From assembly GCA_026873275.1 (NCBI GenBank), contig JANTUC010000004.1, forward strand, positions 2,294,001 to 2,358,000: a DNA stretch of 64,000 bases. Reading direction: 5' to 3'. This DNA comes from Pseudopithomyces maydicus. Its lineage: Eukaryota; Ascomycota; Dothideomycetes; Pleosporales; Didymosphaeriaceae. Numbering within the stretch: the first letter of the stretch is position 1; every line of letters starts with the position of its first letter. Made by a program: the position numbers and the translations under genes. Below, piece after piece: positions 1 through 12,562 of the stretch. The notes below the pieces were generated by a model that was not told where the DNA came from, searched no databases, and was given only the letters and a program-made list of their open reading frames with translations.

Positions 1-323
1 GCATCATCATGGCTCGAGGCATGCAGAGCCGATACGCAGGTGTTGGCAGCCACAGGCTTTCGGCTTCCGGCGACTTTACTAGAGGTCCATGCGCACGGAC
101 CCCCGAGTGGTGGTCCCACCCAGGCCCAATGGCGGGGTACCAGCATTGCTAGTGAAAAAGATTCAAAAGCACGACACCGCCCAGCTTATGTTCCTGTGCT
201 TATCCTCTGGGTCTTTTCTCTTCCCTCCCTCACACCCATCCACTTCTTTTCCTGGGTATCTCTCTGCCCAATTGCTCTCTCCGACCCCTCCCTTTCCCCT
301 TCTTCACAGACCCAGCCATCACC
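1..323 (+). promoter_or_regulatory. methionine synthase upstream region
   Basis: This is the presumed promoter and 5' leader of the methionine synthase gene. It contains a CCAAT pentamer near 126 and a long pyrimidine-rich stretch (about 190-320) that runs up to the start codon, which is typical of fungal core promoters. No convincing CYS3/MetR-type palindrome was seen. Confidence 0.4.
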
Positions 324-2723
324 ATGGTGCAGTCATCAGTACTCGGTTTCCCCCGCATGGGTGCGAACCGTGACCTGAAGAAGGCCAACGAAGCATACTG
401 GGCTGACAAGCTCTCCCGAGATGAGCTCGTCAAGGAGGCCAAGCGCCTGCGTCTTGCTCACTGGCAGATCCAGAAGGACGCCGGTGTCGACGTCATCCCC
501 AGCAACGACTTTGCCTTCTACGACCACCTCCTCGACCACATCCAGCTCTTCAACGTGCGTTTCCACCCCCTCTCTAGCCTGCCGTTTTGCTGACACCCGT
601 TCCAGGCCATCCCGGAGCGCTACTCCAAGAACAAGCTCGACCCTCTCGATGAGTACTTCGCCATGGGCCGTGGCCACCAGAAGGATGGCGTCGACGTCCC
701 CGCCCTCGAGATGGTCAAGTGGTTCGACTCCAACTACCACTACGTCAAGCCCACTCTCCAGGACAACCAGACCTTCACCCTCTCCTCCGACCCCAAGCCC
801 GTCCGCGAGTTCCTCGAGGCTAAGGAGGCTGGCATTGCCACCCGCCCTGTCCTCGTTGGCCCCGTCTCATTCCTACACCTCGGTAAGGCCGACCGTGGCC
901 AGTCCGTTGACCCCATCTCGCTCCTCGACAAGCTTGTGCCCGTATACGTCGAGCTCCTGAAGAAGCTCAAGGAGGCTGGTGCCGAGACTGTCCAGATTGA
1001 CGAGCCTATCCTCGTCCAGGACCTCCCCCAGAAGGTCAAGGATGCCTTCAAGCCTGCCTACGAGGCACTCACCGCTAGCGGTCTGCCCAAGATCGTCCTC
1101 GCCACCTACTTCGGTGACGTTGTCCACAACTTCGATGTCTTCCCCGCCCTCCAGAGCGTCTACGGTATCCACGTCGACCTCGTCCGCAACCCCGAGCAGC
1201 TCGACGCTGTCATCAGCAAGCTCGGCTCCAGCCAGATCCTCTCTGCTGGTGTCGTCGATGGCCGCAACATCTGGAAGACCAACTTCAAGCGTGCCATCGA
1301 GACCGTTGAAACCGCCATCCAGAAGCTCGGCAAGGACCGTGTCATTGTTGCCACTTCCAGCTCTCTCCTCCACACTCCCCACTCCCTCGAGGCCGAGAAG
1401 AAGCTCGACGCTGAGGTTGCCGACTGGTTCTCCTTCGCCGTCCAGAAGGTTTCCGAGGTAAACAAAACATGTCACCGTGTGAAAGGACAACGCTAACAAT
1501 GTATACAGGTCACCATCATTGCCAAGGCCGTCACTGAGGGCCCTGCTGCCGTGCGTGAGGCTCTTGAGGCCAACGCCAAGTCCATGGAGTCCCGCGCCAC
1601 CTCCAAGCGCACCAACAACAAGGCTGTCAAGGACCGCCAGGCTGCTGTCAAGCCCCAGGACCACGAGCGCCAGTCTCCCTTCCCTCAGCGTCTCGCTGCC
1701 CAGAAGACTCACCTCAAGCTCCCCATCTTCCCCACCACCACAATTGGATCCTTCCCCCAGACCAAGGAGATCCGTATCCAGCGTAACAAGTTCACCAAGG
1801 GTGAGATCACCGCTGAGGAGTATGAGCGCTTCATTGAGAAGGAGATTGAGGATGTTGTCCGCATCCAGGAGGAGCTTGACCTTGACGTCCTCGTCCACGG
1901 TGAGCCCGAGCGTAACGACATGGTGCAGTACTTCGGTGAGCGCCTTGACGGCTATGCTTTCACAACCAACGGTTGGGTCCAGTCTTACGGATCCCGTTGC
2001 GTCCGTCCTCCGATCATTGTCGGTGACATCTCCCGCCCTGCTGCTATGACTGTCAAGGAGTCCAAGTACGCAGCTTCCATCTCCAAGAAGCCCATGAAGG
2101 GTATGCTCACAGGTCCCATCACCTGCCTCCGGTGGTCGTTCCCCCGTGACGATGTCCACCAGTCGGTCCAGGCCCAGCAGCTTGCCCTTGCCATCCGCGA
2201 CGAGGTCGTTGACCTCGAGGCTGCCGGCGTCTTCGTCATCCAGATCGACGAGCCTGCTCTCCGTGAGGGTCTTCCCCTCCGCGCCGGCGAGGAGCGTGAG
2301 AAGTACCTCTCATGGGCCGTTGATTCCTTCAAGCTTTCCGCTGCTGGTATCAAGGACTCCACCCAGATCCACTCTCACTTCTGCTACTCGGAATTCCAGG
2401 ACTTCTTCCACGCCATCGCTGCTCTCGACGCCGATGTCCTGTCCATTGAGAACTCCAAGAGCGACGCCAAGTTGCTCAAGGTCTTCGAGGACAAGGAGTA
2501 CCCCCGCCACATTGGTCCCGGTGTCTACGACATCCACTCCCCTCGTGTCCCTGCTGAGCAGGAGATGAAGGACCGCATCGGCGAGATGCTCCAGTGGTTG
2601 AAGCCCGAGCAGCTCTGGATCAACCCTGACTGCGGTCTTAAGACCCGCCAGTGGAAGGAGACCAAGGCTGCCCTCACCAACTTGGTGAACGCCGCCAAGT
2701 TCTTCCGTGAGAAGCACGCTTAA
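324..2723 (+). CDS. metE: Cobalamin-independent methionine synthase
   Basis: Transfers the methyl group of 5-methyltetrahydropteroyl-glutamate to homocysteine, the last step of methionine synthesis, in the cytosol. Three exons are seen: 324-554, 606-1457 and 1509-2723, with introns of 51 nt each, giving 765 residues, the usual family length. The protein starts MVQSSVLGFPRMGANRDLKK, the conserved N-terminal barrel start. The C-terminal barrel holds the zinc site: His651 and Cys653 in IHSHFCYSEF and Cys736 in NPDCGLKTR. Codon use is strongly biased to C-ending codons, as expected for a highly expressed gene. The next gene (Tctex light chain) is convergent. The ATG sits in a CACCATGG context after a pyrimidine-rich leader. 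Confidence 0.97.
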
Positions 2724-3380
2724 GCGCTTGCGCTAAGCAATCATCGACCCTGTCTTTCCCCAGGATGACGAAGACGGGCGATGACGGAGCGAAACCTTGC
2801 CTGCCTGGGGCGGGCGAGGGGCGGGGGTGCTGCCATTGGCCCCCCGCGTTGTAATGTGTCTTATGTGTTTATGATACCAAAAAGTTCAACCTGTACCTGC
2901 ATCGGATCGGAAGGGGTTATTTTTTTCCGGGGACACGCACGATATGTGCATGTATGATGTGAGCGCCTTCAACATTGGCGTTCATGAGCAGGTGGGTCAC
3001 GTTGAACTCATAGAGAACTGGGAAATGGCGTTTTAATCTTGTCTTGAAAACAAATATATATATAATTGGGGTGTCCTTCATGGACTTATGAGAGGAGGAG
3101 ATGATAGGACTGCACTTTTGTGCGGTCTGAGGTGGTAGATAGGTAGCTGTTGCGGAAAGCACGTACGCTCGCACGCGAATCAATGAATTCAGCACCTTGA
3201 CTCGATGGCGCCTTCGCTTTATCATTTGACTTTGTCCAACTGATTGTCACGGCATAATGATGATCATGGTGGTGGTGGAAAGACGAAAATCCAATTCGCT
3301 CCTGTACAGAAGAATGTATTACAAATGCTCCTTGAACACCCGTCCCATGCGTACGTGTATTGCAATCAGCACGGCAGCTC
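2724..3380. other. Convergent intergenic region
   Basis: Holds the 3' ends of methionine synthase (plus) and the Tctex light chain (minus). A short GC-rich stretch (2760-2850) lies just after the metE stop. No gene is supported. Confidence 0.6.
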
Positions 3381-4071
3381 TCAAATGGCGACCCAGTTCA
3401 CGCTAACAACGACGTCCATACCCTTCTTTTCGGCGCCGTCCCACTTGTAGCTGTAGGTTCCGTCCTTCTCCGTGTTCCAGAAGGCGCCGACGGCGCTGTG
3501 CATGCCGCGGCGGCCGGCGGTGGCGGACTCTGAAGGGGCACCGGGGTGCTGGATGATGGTGCTGTTGGCGATGTACTTGTAGGCTGGCTGAGAGGGCTTG
3601 TCCGAGTCGGAGGGGGCGTGGTCTTTTCGATGAGGCTCTTGAGGAGGTTGTTCTGCGGGGTGGGTCAGCACCAATGCCGGTGTACGATTCATGATATATG
3701 GTACATGGTGCATAATGCATGTGGGGTGGTAAGGGCGCGTTGAGGGCCCGCATGCAAGACGGAAAGCAGCCGAGGAAGGGTGGTCGCGTGAGGATGAGGA
3801 CGAGGACGAGGATAGGGATAGGGATAGGGGTCCGTACGATGATGTTGGTGTTCCACTCAGCAACCTTCTCGTGCTCGTACTTCTCTGCCGAGCCAAGGGC
3901 GGCCTCGATGGTCTGGGTTGTCTACATCAGCACCTTGTCTATGGGCCTCGGTGGAGATTGTGCATGCATACGCTCTGGACGATGAGCTCGAGCTCGTTTG
4001 TGGGGAGTGGGGACTGGGCCTCGGTCAGTATATTTTATTGTGGGAGCAATGGGCTCGACACGCACAGCCAT
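3381..4071 (-). CDS. Tctex-type dynein light chain (frame-shifted)
   Basis: Light chain that joins the cytoplasmic dynein intermediate chain and cargo. Exons on the minus strand: 4071-4066, 4013-3972, 3921-3838 and 3652-3381; introns 52, 50 and 185 nt. The conserved core reads KVAEWNTNIINNLLKSLIEK, then KYIANSTIIQH, then GRRGMHSAVGAFWN and a C-terminal DVVVSVNWVAI, the Tctex fold order, about 134 residues in total. To link SLIEKTTPP to SDSDKPSQPAYKYIANS the reading frame must gain one base in the five-G run at 3612-3616. Without it the conserved C-terminus is lost. The six-base first exon (Met-Ala) is inferred from a GTGCGT donor and a CTGAC branch site. Shares a divergent promoter with VTC1. 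The family call is firm; the frameshift may be a sequence error. Confidence 0.88.
3781..3834 (-). repeat. Simple repeat in intron 3 of the Tctex gene
   Basis: Plus strand reads as GAGGAY/GACGAG units followed by three GGGATA units. On the transcribed strand it is a polypyrimidine tract just inside the 185-nt intron, the longest in this gene. Confidence 0.7.
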
Positions 4072-4574
4072 GGTAATTGTAGCGAGGTAGCAATGCGGGT
4101 GGGGAGCACGGTATGCGATGAGTGCGTCGTATGGAGGCCAGGTGTGTTTACGTCGGATGTTTTTGCCAGGCCAGGCCACCGCCGAGACCCGCAGAGAAAA
4201 GCACAGCGCCAGCGCCGCACCGTCTGCCCTCCCGCGCACGTCCCCGCCCGCGCAGAAAAACGCAGGGGTGAACAGGACGGGGCAGGCTGTCACGTGGTCG
4301 AATTGATTGGCTGCGGGCGGTAGGGGAGCTTGGTAGCTGCCGTCACAGGGAACGAGCTTGTCGGAGGTGCCCAGGTGTGCTCCACTTCCAGTTCCAGCTA
4401 TCTATCTATCCGTCTACGCAATTGCTGCGGGCAGGTCTTTTTAACAGCCCACCTGCACCGCACCGGACCGCACCGCTGCGCTCGTCAATCGCTCCAGCGT
4501 CGCGTCGTCACAGCTGCAGCATCCCGCATCCCGCATCCCGCATCCAGCAAACCGCACCTCTGCACCCCGCCGCC
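4072..4574. promoter_or_regulatory. Divergent promoter: Tctex light chain / VTC1
   Basis: 503 bp between two start codons facing away from each other. It is GC-rich near the Tctex side and includes a short tandem ATCCCGC repeat (4521-4545) just upstream of VTC1. No specific operator was recognised. Confidence 0.5.
4521..4545 (+). repeat. 7-nt tandem repeat ATCCCGC x3.5
   Basis: Perfect short tandem array in the VTC1 5' leader or promoter, ending 29 bp before its ATG. Confidence 0.8.
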
Positions 4575-5004
4575 ATGTCCACCCAGCCTCTCCTCCAGAC
4601 CGCGCCGGGTACTTGCCTCCGCCCCCCAGAGCCTCTCCCTCTCTAACACTCGCCCAGGCAAGCGCATCGCCCTCCCCACCCGCGTCGAGCCCAAGGTCTT
4701 CTTCGCCAACGAGCGAACCTTCCTCTCCTGGCTCAACTTCACCGTCATCCTCGGCGGCCTCGCCGTCGGCCTGCTCAACTTTGGCGACAAGGTTGGCCAG
4801 ATCTCCGCCGGCCTCTTCACCCTCGTTGCCATGGCCGCCATGGCCTACGCACTGGTGACCTTCCACTGGCGCGCCAAGAGCATCCGCCAGCGCGGCCAGG
4901 GCGGCTTCGACGACCGCTTCGGACCCACCGTCCTGACCATTGCCCTGTTCTGCGCCGTCGTCGTCAACTTTGTGCTGAGGGTCGTGAGCGAGAACAAGAA
5001 CTAG
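4575..5004 (+). CDS. VTC1: Vacuolar transporter chaperone 1 (polyphosphate polymerase complex)
   Basis: Small membrane subunit of the VTC complex, which makes polyphosphate and moves it into the vacuole. Two exons, 4575-4608 and 4658-5004, with a 49-nt intron that splits a Gly codon; 126 residues, close to the yeast protein. The sequence shows the VTC family motif PTRVEPKVFFANERTFLSWL, then three hydrophobic spans: about 45-60 (NFTVILGGLAVGLLNF), 70-92 and 105-122. The N-terminal half is short, with no SPX or polymerase domain, so this is the VTC1 type and not VTC2-4. The start is fixed by the good context GCCATGTCC and by the in-frame first exon. Confidence 0.95.
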
Positions 5005-5617
5005 GGAGCTAGACCAATTGCGTTGAGGGGAAAGAGGCACGTCGTGCATCGAAGAATCAAGGGCGTGTCAGAATTGGCGAAGAAAGAGAAAGATTCGAGG
5101 CGCATGGAGGAGTCAAGGACATTCATGGGAACAGGCACCTGCAAGCACCACTTCCACTCCGTATATGCTGCAAGACGTCTGGAGGTCAGGACGCTGCTTA
5201 CGGGGATGAGGCGGATGGGTTGTTGTATCCCACTATTACGCTGCCATTGTTAAAACACATTGGTCGATTTTACTTGCTTTTACGTAGAAGCATCCAATCA
5301 TCTTGTTGATCATCATGACAGGCGTTTGCAAAGTTGCGTGCTATTCACAACTCATCCACGTTTTGGCAGACCAAATGTCAGATCAGAACGTCAATTTTGT
5401 TGTTGAGCGCACCAATCTCTCGTGGCTAGTGCGCTCCCATGAATATGTCAATGCAAAGGTGGAATTGCTAGTATCTAGTATTTTACCTAGTAACTCTGCT
5501 TCCCCACATCATGTAGCTTCGCCCCCTCCTCGTCAACGACGATAGCCCTTCTCTGGTGTATCCATGTATGTCCTAATCTTTTGGCCCCGGTCTTTGACGC
5601 TATGCTCGAACCGTCCT
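5005..5617. other. Convergent intergenic region
   Basis: Holds the 3' ends of VTC1 (plus) and the long disordered gene (minus). Nothing else recognised. Confidence 0.6.
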
Positions 5618-8600
5618 TCACAAGCCTTTCATGCCTTCCGCTCTCGCCATCTTCAGCACTCTCTCCATTTCCATATTTTCCTGCTCCTTGTACATTGAAA
5701 CCAGATCCATCGTGCTTCGCCTTACACTGATCTCACTCCGCTCATCGATGCCTGCCGAGTCAGAGGTCACATACTTTATTTGAGCTTGGGTTTCGCCTAC
5801 CATGGTCATTCTCGCCCATGGAAATAAAGCTTGGACGCCCGCTGCCATGACTTGCAATACCTTGAGCATGATTGTTATCTCAGATTCTAGATCATCGGGT
5901 GTATCGACTTACTGAGATGGCTCATGCGGCTCGCGTTGCGGGAGTGTTTGGTTCTACGAGCAGGCATAGTGCGTGAGTGCATAGAAGTCCGTCGGCCCTC
6001 GAGCGAACGACGAGACGGTCCACCAAAGTCTTCCATAGCAAATTCCAATTCAGTACTGGCGCGTGGAAACTTTGGCAGGCAGTTTTCGTAGTATGCAGAC
6101 CAGATTCGAGCAGTATCTTGCGTGCCGTCAAGACCTGCCTGAAGAAGATTGCTGGTAGTAGGCCGTGAATCGCCAGGAGGGAGTGCCTGGATTACTGCTG
6201 CAGGGACTTCTTCTTTGGTCTTACCGTTGCTTCTCTTGTTTCCACGAGAACCCTCCTCTGGTGCCGTACCTGGTCTGACATTATTATCGACAAAATCCTG
6301 GCTCCCTTCCTCGGCAACACCGCGTCTCCACACATCTGGTAAGATTTCTAATTCTGGGAATTCAAGCGTACCGCCTGTTGCAACAGAACTTCGATGACCT
6401 TGTCCGTGTTTGTGAAACTCGATGCTTTGGCTTCTGAATATCTTGACGTAGTGCTTCAGAAATGACTTGCCAAAAGTCATAGAATGGCTCTTCGCCATAC
6501 GAGCATCACCTATCTTCTTTTTCCGCTTTTTCTGGCCTGGAAGTAGAGGTGGCGTGATTGGACGGGTTGCGGGATCAACTTCTTCACCATCACCGTCACT
6601 ACCATCGTTATTCTTGCCCATTGCAAACTGGATGGCTGCCTCAAGCGCAAAATCACGAGTCTGAACTTTATCAGGGTGCCCGGCGGACATGGTGCGGTCG
6701 GGACGAGTATGCGATGGGTAGCGACCCCATGCACCAACTGTTTCAGCAGTATCAGTCTGCTGTCCAAAGCGTAGCTGATTCTCTTGAGTGGCGTCTACAG
6801 CATTGCTTTCCGTTCCAGTGAGCGCTGTACGTCTAGTCAAGGGTAATGGTGCATCTTTCAATTCCCCAGTAATGGGTGAAGAAGGACCCAGCAATGGCGC
6901 AGAGAACCGCTTGGGGATGCTCAGCGTCCTTGTAACCTCCAATTCATGATTCAATATAGATGGAGCTGCACTTCCACTCCTTTCTCGAAATGACCTTGTT
7001 TGGGTAGCTCGATCCTTGTTCTCCGGTAAAAACATTGCTGCTTTCTCATCATGGTGGGTCTGTAAAGCTTGCTCCCACATTGGATCTGTCTTCTTGCTTC
7101 TAGCCAAAGCTTTTTGTTCTGTTTCTAAGCTGATCATGGACTTCGATTGGCGACGTTGACGTTGGGATATCGGATCGTGCACTTCAAGTGATCCGTCGAC
7201 ATCTGGGGCTACACTGTCCGCCTTGATGCTTGCTTCGCTCTGACTACGCATACTGGATAGCTTGGGAGTCAAGAATCTCATGATTGAAGCCGACGGAATC
7301 AACCTTTTTTTGACCGGTGAAGGGCTGAGTTCTTCACGAAATTTGGATAGTTTAGTGCTTGCTACGCTGTTGTAGCGTGCTAATCGAAATGTGTCGTTCG
7401 ATCGTCGCGTCAAACCGGAATGACTAGTGGTATCGCGAAGATTTGTGAGTCCCTGTTTGTATGAAGGCTTGGGGGTATCATCATTATCCGTTGGGTATGA
7501 AATAGACCGCCTCAATCTGTCGTGATCGAGCGAAGAACGGGCAGTTGAGAATGTATATCCAGGGGTATGTTGCAGGTTGACCATCGATCCACTCAAACTG
7601 TCGAGCGGCTCATTCAGAGGACTGTGTGGTCTGCTTGAATAGATTGAAGACTTATCTTCTAGTCGACCATCAGTCAGAACCTTACCCCACTTGCTAGGTA
7701 CTTGAGAACTCGCAAATCCTGAGCTCGAAGTTTGCCGCCGATGTCGATCATGCAGTTGCTGAGATCTGGAAAGCTTACTGAAGTCCGAGAAAGAACGGTC
7801 ACGGACTGCGCTTGAAGAACCCGGAGGCTCTGATTCGTTTGCCAGAGTATCCCATGATAGTAGTGAGCCGGACCGGAGATGGTGCGAAATGCGCATGCTG
7901 TAGAGGTGAACGGATCGACGAGGCTCATCCTCATTGATGTCTTCTTGTTCCTTCGCCACTTTCGAAGTACAGGGTGAAATATTGTGTCGCGCATCTAACC
8001 TCAGTGACCCAGACTGACGTGGGGTAGTCAGCGCAGTCGGTTCCTGGACACGGATCTTGACCACAGTCGAGGGTGCTATTGATTCTTCAGGTTCCAATTT
8101 CACGAAATTCTCACAAGCTGTGCTTTGGTGACTCTTGAGCTTGCTCCCCGATCTTCCAGGATTTGCACGCAGTTTGAGCGATGTTTGTGATTGTCTTGGC
8201 GTCAGAAGATGCGTAGGCACAAGAAACTGTGACAACCGTAAACTCTCATTCAATGCCACTGACCATGGTATACCGTCCTGATCATGTGACTTGAGACTAG
8301 GTAGCCTTAGTGGTGAGAGCGGAGAGTGCTCAGGGAGTCGAGTTGAAGTAGCTGAATGAGAACGTCGCAGTCTGCGTTCTTGAGCCTTGGATGTCTCCTG
8401 TTGAAGATTTGGAGAACTGAATACTTGACCTATCCGAGCCGAAAGTGAGACAGAGTGGTTCGTCTTAATGTGGTAGGGCTGAAGACCGTGATTGCGACCA
8501 GAGCTTTGGCAGCTTTTGGACGATGACTCAGGAGTTGGTTTGCTGTCGAGTCAGTTAAACCCATGTTAACGTGGCTAGACTATGACTTACCTTCCGGTAG

Positions 8601-9210
8601 GAGTCGTCCACTCGATGCTGTGGATACTAGGTCGCTTGTTCGGTGTTCTTTTGTCCATGTTCTTTGCGATGTCATGGAGCACCTGAGCATCAGAATCATA
8701 TCCACCATCCTCCGGCCGCTTGTCGCTCAAGAGATCTTTCTTCAGATCGTCTTTCGTGATCCTGAGGTGCACAGCAGGCCCATCTATTTTCTGTCTAACA
8801 ACCGTGTCCGTAGCCAACGTCGCACCCGTCCCAGCATCGCTCAACTGATATTCGGATGACTTTACGGCGAGATCCCGAGAGAATTTCCGCCGGATCAGTG
8901 AACGCATACTCTTCATCTTGTGAATCGAATGCAAGCTATATGTTGATGGCTTCTTGAAGCGAGCGCGACTTGGCGCTTTGGTAGGAGATGGGTGCGCCGG
9001 ATCATGGTCCTTCAAATGGTCGAATATGTGCCTCAGTTCGTGAAGGCCGCCTGTTCGGTCGCTAGGGGAGAGCGAATTCGCCGAATTGTCTAGCTCTAGT
9101 AAGAGAGGTAGTTGTCTAGCCGTCGAAGCTTCGGCGAGGCGTGCATTAGGTAGTTGTGGAGAGTCGGGACGCCCTTCCTCCTCAACAGTACAGCAAAGTT
9201 TGGACGCCAT
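5618..9210 (-). CDS. Long disordered Ser/Arg-rich fungal protein, function unknown
   Basis: Not recognised. Exons on the minus strand: 9210-8591, 8542-5913 and 5850-5618, with introns of 48 and 62 nt; lengths sum to 1160 codons plus stop. The second intron (donor GTAAGT at 5912) is inferred because the first stop after it would otherwise cut off a clearly coding tail, IMAAGVQALFPWARMTMVGE and onward, and the frame is kept exactly. Residues are dominated by Ser, Arg, Thr and Pro; a basic patch KMKSMRSLIRRKFSRD lies near residue 100, and many RRxS/RxxS sites suggest heavy phosphorylation. No enzyme motif or membrane span is seen. The better-ordered part is the C-terminal third (FGKSFLKHYVKIFRSQSIEF; ARIWSAYYENCLPKFPRAST). 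It may be a cytoskeletal or signalling scaffold, but that is only inference. Confidence 0.85.
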
Positions 9211-11759
9211 GCCGTACGTGTATCAGGTGGCACTGCGAGGGTTGCTTAGGATCTTGAATATTCTCTACTGTACCTTCAAGCACATGGGGCTCTCATCCAG
9301 TCCGGCAGGCAGGTTCCAACCATCAGCAGCGTGTCGCAGAACCGGGCAAGGCTACACAGTGCAAGGCAACACCTGGCATACTGTACTGTTCACCTTGCAA
9401 GTGGGATGGAATGACGGCGCGGTGTCTGGATAGACGTGGAAGCCCTGGATTGCACGTTGTCACGCCATAGTTCCATTCGAAGAGAAGGGGCGGACTGCAT
9501 GGAAGGAAGGCACCATGCTGACCCTACCTATGCAATCATCCCAACTACAGACATCATGCCGTCGACAAGAAGATTAAAGGTCAAAATATGGTCGATGTGG
9601 TTGCCAAATTGGCATTCTGAGAAAGCCGCAGTCATTCCTGGTTCGTAGTCTGGCCCGATCCAATACTCTCTCTTAACAGCCGTTGGATACAGAACATGGT
9701 CTCGCAACGCCAACCATGTCGATCAGAACCGGTCTATTCCTCCCTTGAATTTGGTGTTCAAGGAATAGAGAGCGACGAGAGGATCTTGGTGATTCGTAGC
9801 GAGTCTTGACAAAAGACTGTTTGCGCCGGCAAGACGCCATCTTCAAGCCAAAAACGTACATCTTCACAACTATTACTCGAGCGCGACCCGTGACGTCAAC
9901 GGTCCCGAGGTCTGCGTTTATGAACCCTTGAATTCGACGCGAGCCTAATGACACAAGAACGTTATTTATAGCTCGCTCTCGCAGGTAGCTCTTGCGCATT
10001 AATCTCCACCCACGCCTCGCTACCAAACCTCAGCGCGCACTGACGACCCCCGACAGACACCGTGGCAGCTTGACGTGGGTACGATAACCGCGCGTGCCAT
10101 GACAAGGGTCACCGCAATCTTGCAACCTTCCTAGCCTGGCAATTTGGGTGAAAAAGTGTCGATTCCAGTAGCAGTTCCACGGTACGAACTGTCGCGTGTT
10201 TAAACGCCATGAGCGGAGGGTTCCGTGGGCGAACACGGAGGCGAGGACACGGACGAGGATCTGTTATAAGTGCCATGCAGAGAGACCCTTGTTAAGCAAC
10301 TATGAGCGGTGTGCAGGTACAAGAAAGGTACAAATCTTAAGCAAAGTCAATAGGCTTTTGCTCGAACTCTCATGGCCGAATGTGACGAGGCAATGGTTGT
10401 ATGATTCCCATGTAGACAGAAACTAGACCTCCTACAGTGTCGTTAATTCTTATTTCGACAGTTGACACGTTTCGAGCACGCGCGGTCAGAACGCCATGTA
10501 GTCATATCTTGCTTGAACCGCGGTTGTCGCTGAGACGGCTCGGGTGCCACGCCCACATGGCGGACCGGATCTACAATCTCTCCATCGGTGCCACCTCCAA
10601 CACGAGATATCGACATTTATTTGGTCCAAGATGAATTCTACGATGATATTGCTTGCAACATGTAGTATTCAATAGAAAATAAGGCGGAAGAGTCGTGGTA
10701 TTCGAAAGACTGAGGGTCTGACTTGCTGGAGTTGCCAAGCCACCTTTTTCGCTTAATGCCGAACTACCTGACACCAGTCGTCCTTCTACTCTGGTACTCT
10801 GGCTCCTCTCCTGCTATACCTAAGTGGGCACATCGGGCTGTTCCAAATACATTTTGGTATAGGCGTGACCCATTCTTTAACGACCAGATTTCTTGAAGCA
10901 CCATATGTCACTGAGCCCTTCGTACAGCCATTTCTGCGCTGACAGTTGATCATTGGATACATAAATACCTACAGAGGCGCTTCTAGAGTGATAACAGAAG
11001 GAGAAAAGGCATGAGGTGGTTCCAACCTTGAGGGAAACAAGTAGTGGTAGATAGCGTAATTCCATACCCTGCTGACCAAGTTGACATGCTCTTGGAAAGG
11101 GCGGGCGAGTTTTGAAATTTGGCATTATACGTAGGTCAAGCACTGCTCAAGACCGAGCATTATTGAGCTTGTTCTTACCTTTTTATTTTATCATCTTTAT
11201 GGGAAATGACCGCTATACGGTAGAGCACTGTCAGCATGCATACGATGAGTCAACTTTCAGTGAGAGATGGAAGACACCTTTCTCGGTTATAGTATCTAAC
11301 GGCCCGTTATATCATTGCCTGCTCAGAATCTTAGTTCTACAATATCCAGGAAAGAATAGTACATCAAGGCTTCGACGTGGCCACATCAAACAGGGTCGGA
11401 TATTGTGAGCCCGGTTTCTCGGTTGAGTGCAAGGAGTAAGTCAACTACAGTGTTTATGCCGCACATCACAAACGAGCGCACTCGGGCTCTGGGGTAAGAG
11501 AGTGTTGCTCTGGGATCTTAGTTGATCCGGGTGCCTAGGCTGTCTCTATGTGCGCGCTCTTATTGTATGGTGACACAATAGCTTGGGTCCACCTATTGTA
11601 CACTTACTACCTAAGTGGGTATCAACCCTGAGACGTCGCTGCCTGTTACCTAGAACAAGACAAATAAATCCTCTAGTTTTGAACTGTGCCTTACCTCGAA
11701 GTTCCTTGAAGCTCCAACCTAGAGCGCATTTGAATCTACATTACTCCATTATTGCCACT
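9211..11759. other. 2.5-kb gene-free region
   Basis: No open frame here starts with a convincing ATG, shows intron signals or resembles a family. No transposase, terminal repeat or tRNA was recognised. It contains the promoter of the minus-strand gene at 9210 and of the plus-strand gene at 11760. Confidence 0.5.
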
Positions 11760-12164
11760 ATGCCCAAAAAGAAAACCACGACACCCCCTCGACAGTACGC
11801 CAACAAGCCTGGCAGATCGACTCGACCAAGAACCGCAAAAAAGCGGAGCTTTGACATGGTTCTCACTGCCGTCAAGACGGAGTTGCAGCAAGACTACGAA
11901 CTTTACGAAGAGGCGCTCCTGGCTGTCATTCGGGTGAAGACGTGGGGCGGCGATGCCACTCCATGGTAAGTATTGACAAATAGCCGTGTCGCATGATTTC
12001 AGAATCTGCTTTGCTGATGGCTTACTAGGTACGACCAGATGGATGACCTAGTCAAAGGCAAGCCGTTTGCAGAGATGACCCATGAGGGTATCAAGTTCTT
12101 GATCGAAGAGATGGTGAGAGATTTTGCAAAGGAGGGCTTGAAGGCACCTCATACATCCCAGTGA
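11760..12164 (+). CDS. Small basic orphan protein
   Basis: Not recognised. Two exons, 11760-11965 and 12029-12164, with a 63-nt intron splitting a Trp codon, give 113 residues. The N-terminus is Lys/Arg-rich (MPKKKTTTPP and then SRPRTAKKRSF-like), perhaps nuclear; the rest is acidic and likely helical (TELQQDYELYEEALLAVIRV; FLIEEMVRDFAKEGL). The coding end carries two overlapping donors, GTGAAG at 12161 and GTGAGT at 12166, ahead of a good branch site and acceptor at 12227. Use of the first donor would bypass the stop and add 26 residues ending at 12309 (139 in total); use of the second would place an intron in the 3' UTR. Confidence 0.7.
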
Positions 12165-12562
12165 AGTGAGTTTATACAAATGGGATCTATTTGTGACAGG
12201 ATGTGCAGCTAATTCAATTGTTTGCAGCGTCGAGTCGGAGCTGCCCTTGATAGCAAAGGATTTTGGGATCAACCTTACTATCTGGTTATTTCCTGGTGGA
12301 TTTCTGTAGCCTCGGAATGGTTTTCGTTATATCCTGGCTGTTCAATGCAAGTGGATGTTAAGGATATCCACTTTAGTGCCTGTTTGGGAAACGCGCACAT
12401 GACGTGCAGCCGCCATCACTACCACGTCAACACAAATGCGCCGAGTATATCCAAGCTGCAGCTACGCTGCGACTTTGGTCAAACTCCATTGAAATATAAT
12501 TAACTTTAGTTTTCTTCTATCCTGACAAGATCCGGTCCATAGAATCTACAATTTCTTCAAAG

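Noticed and set aside
2917..3225. 102-codon minus-strand frame in the metE 3' region
   Set aside because: Composition of random sequence and no splice or family support.
9673..10026. 117-codon minus-strand frame in the gene-free region
   Set aside because: No ATG at its start and no recognisable family.
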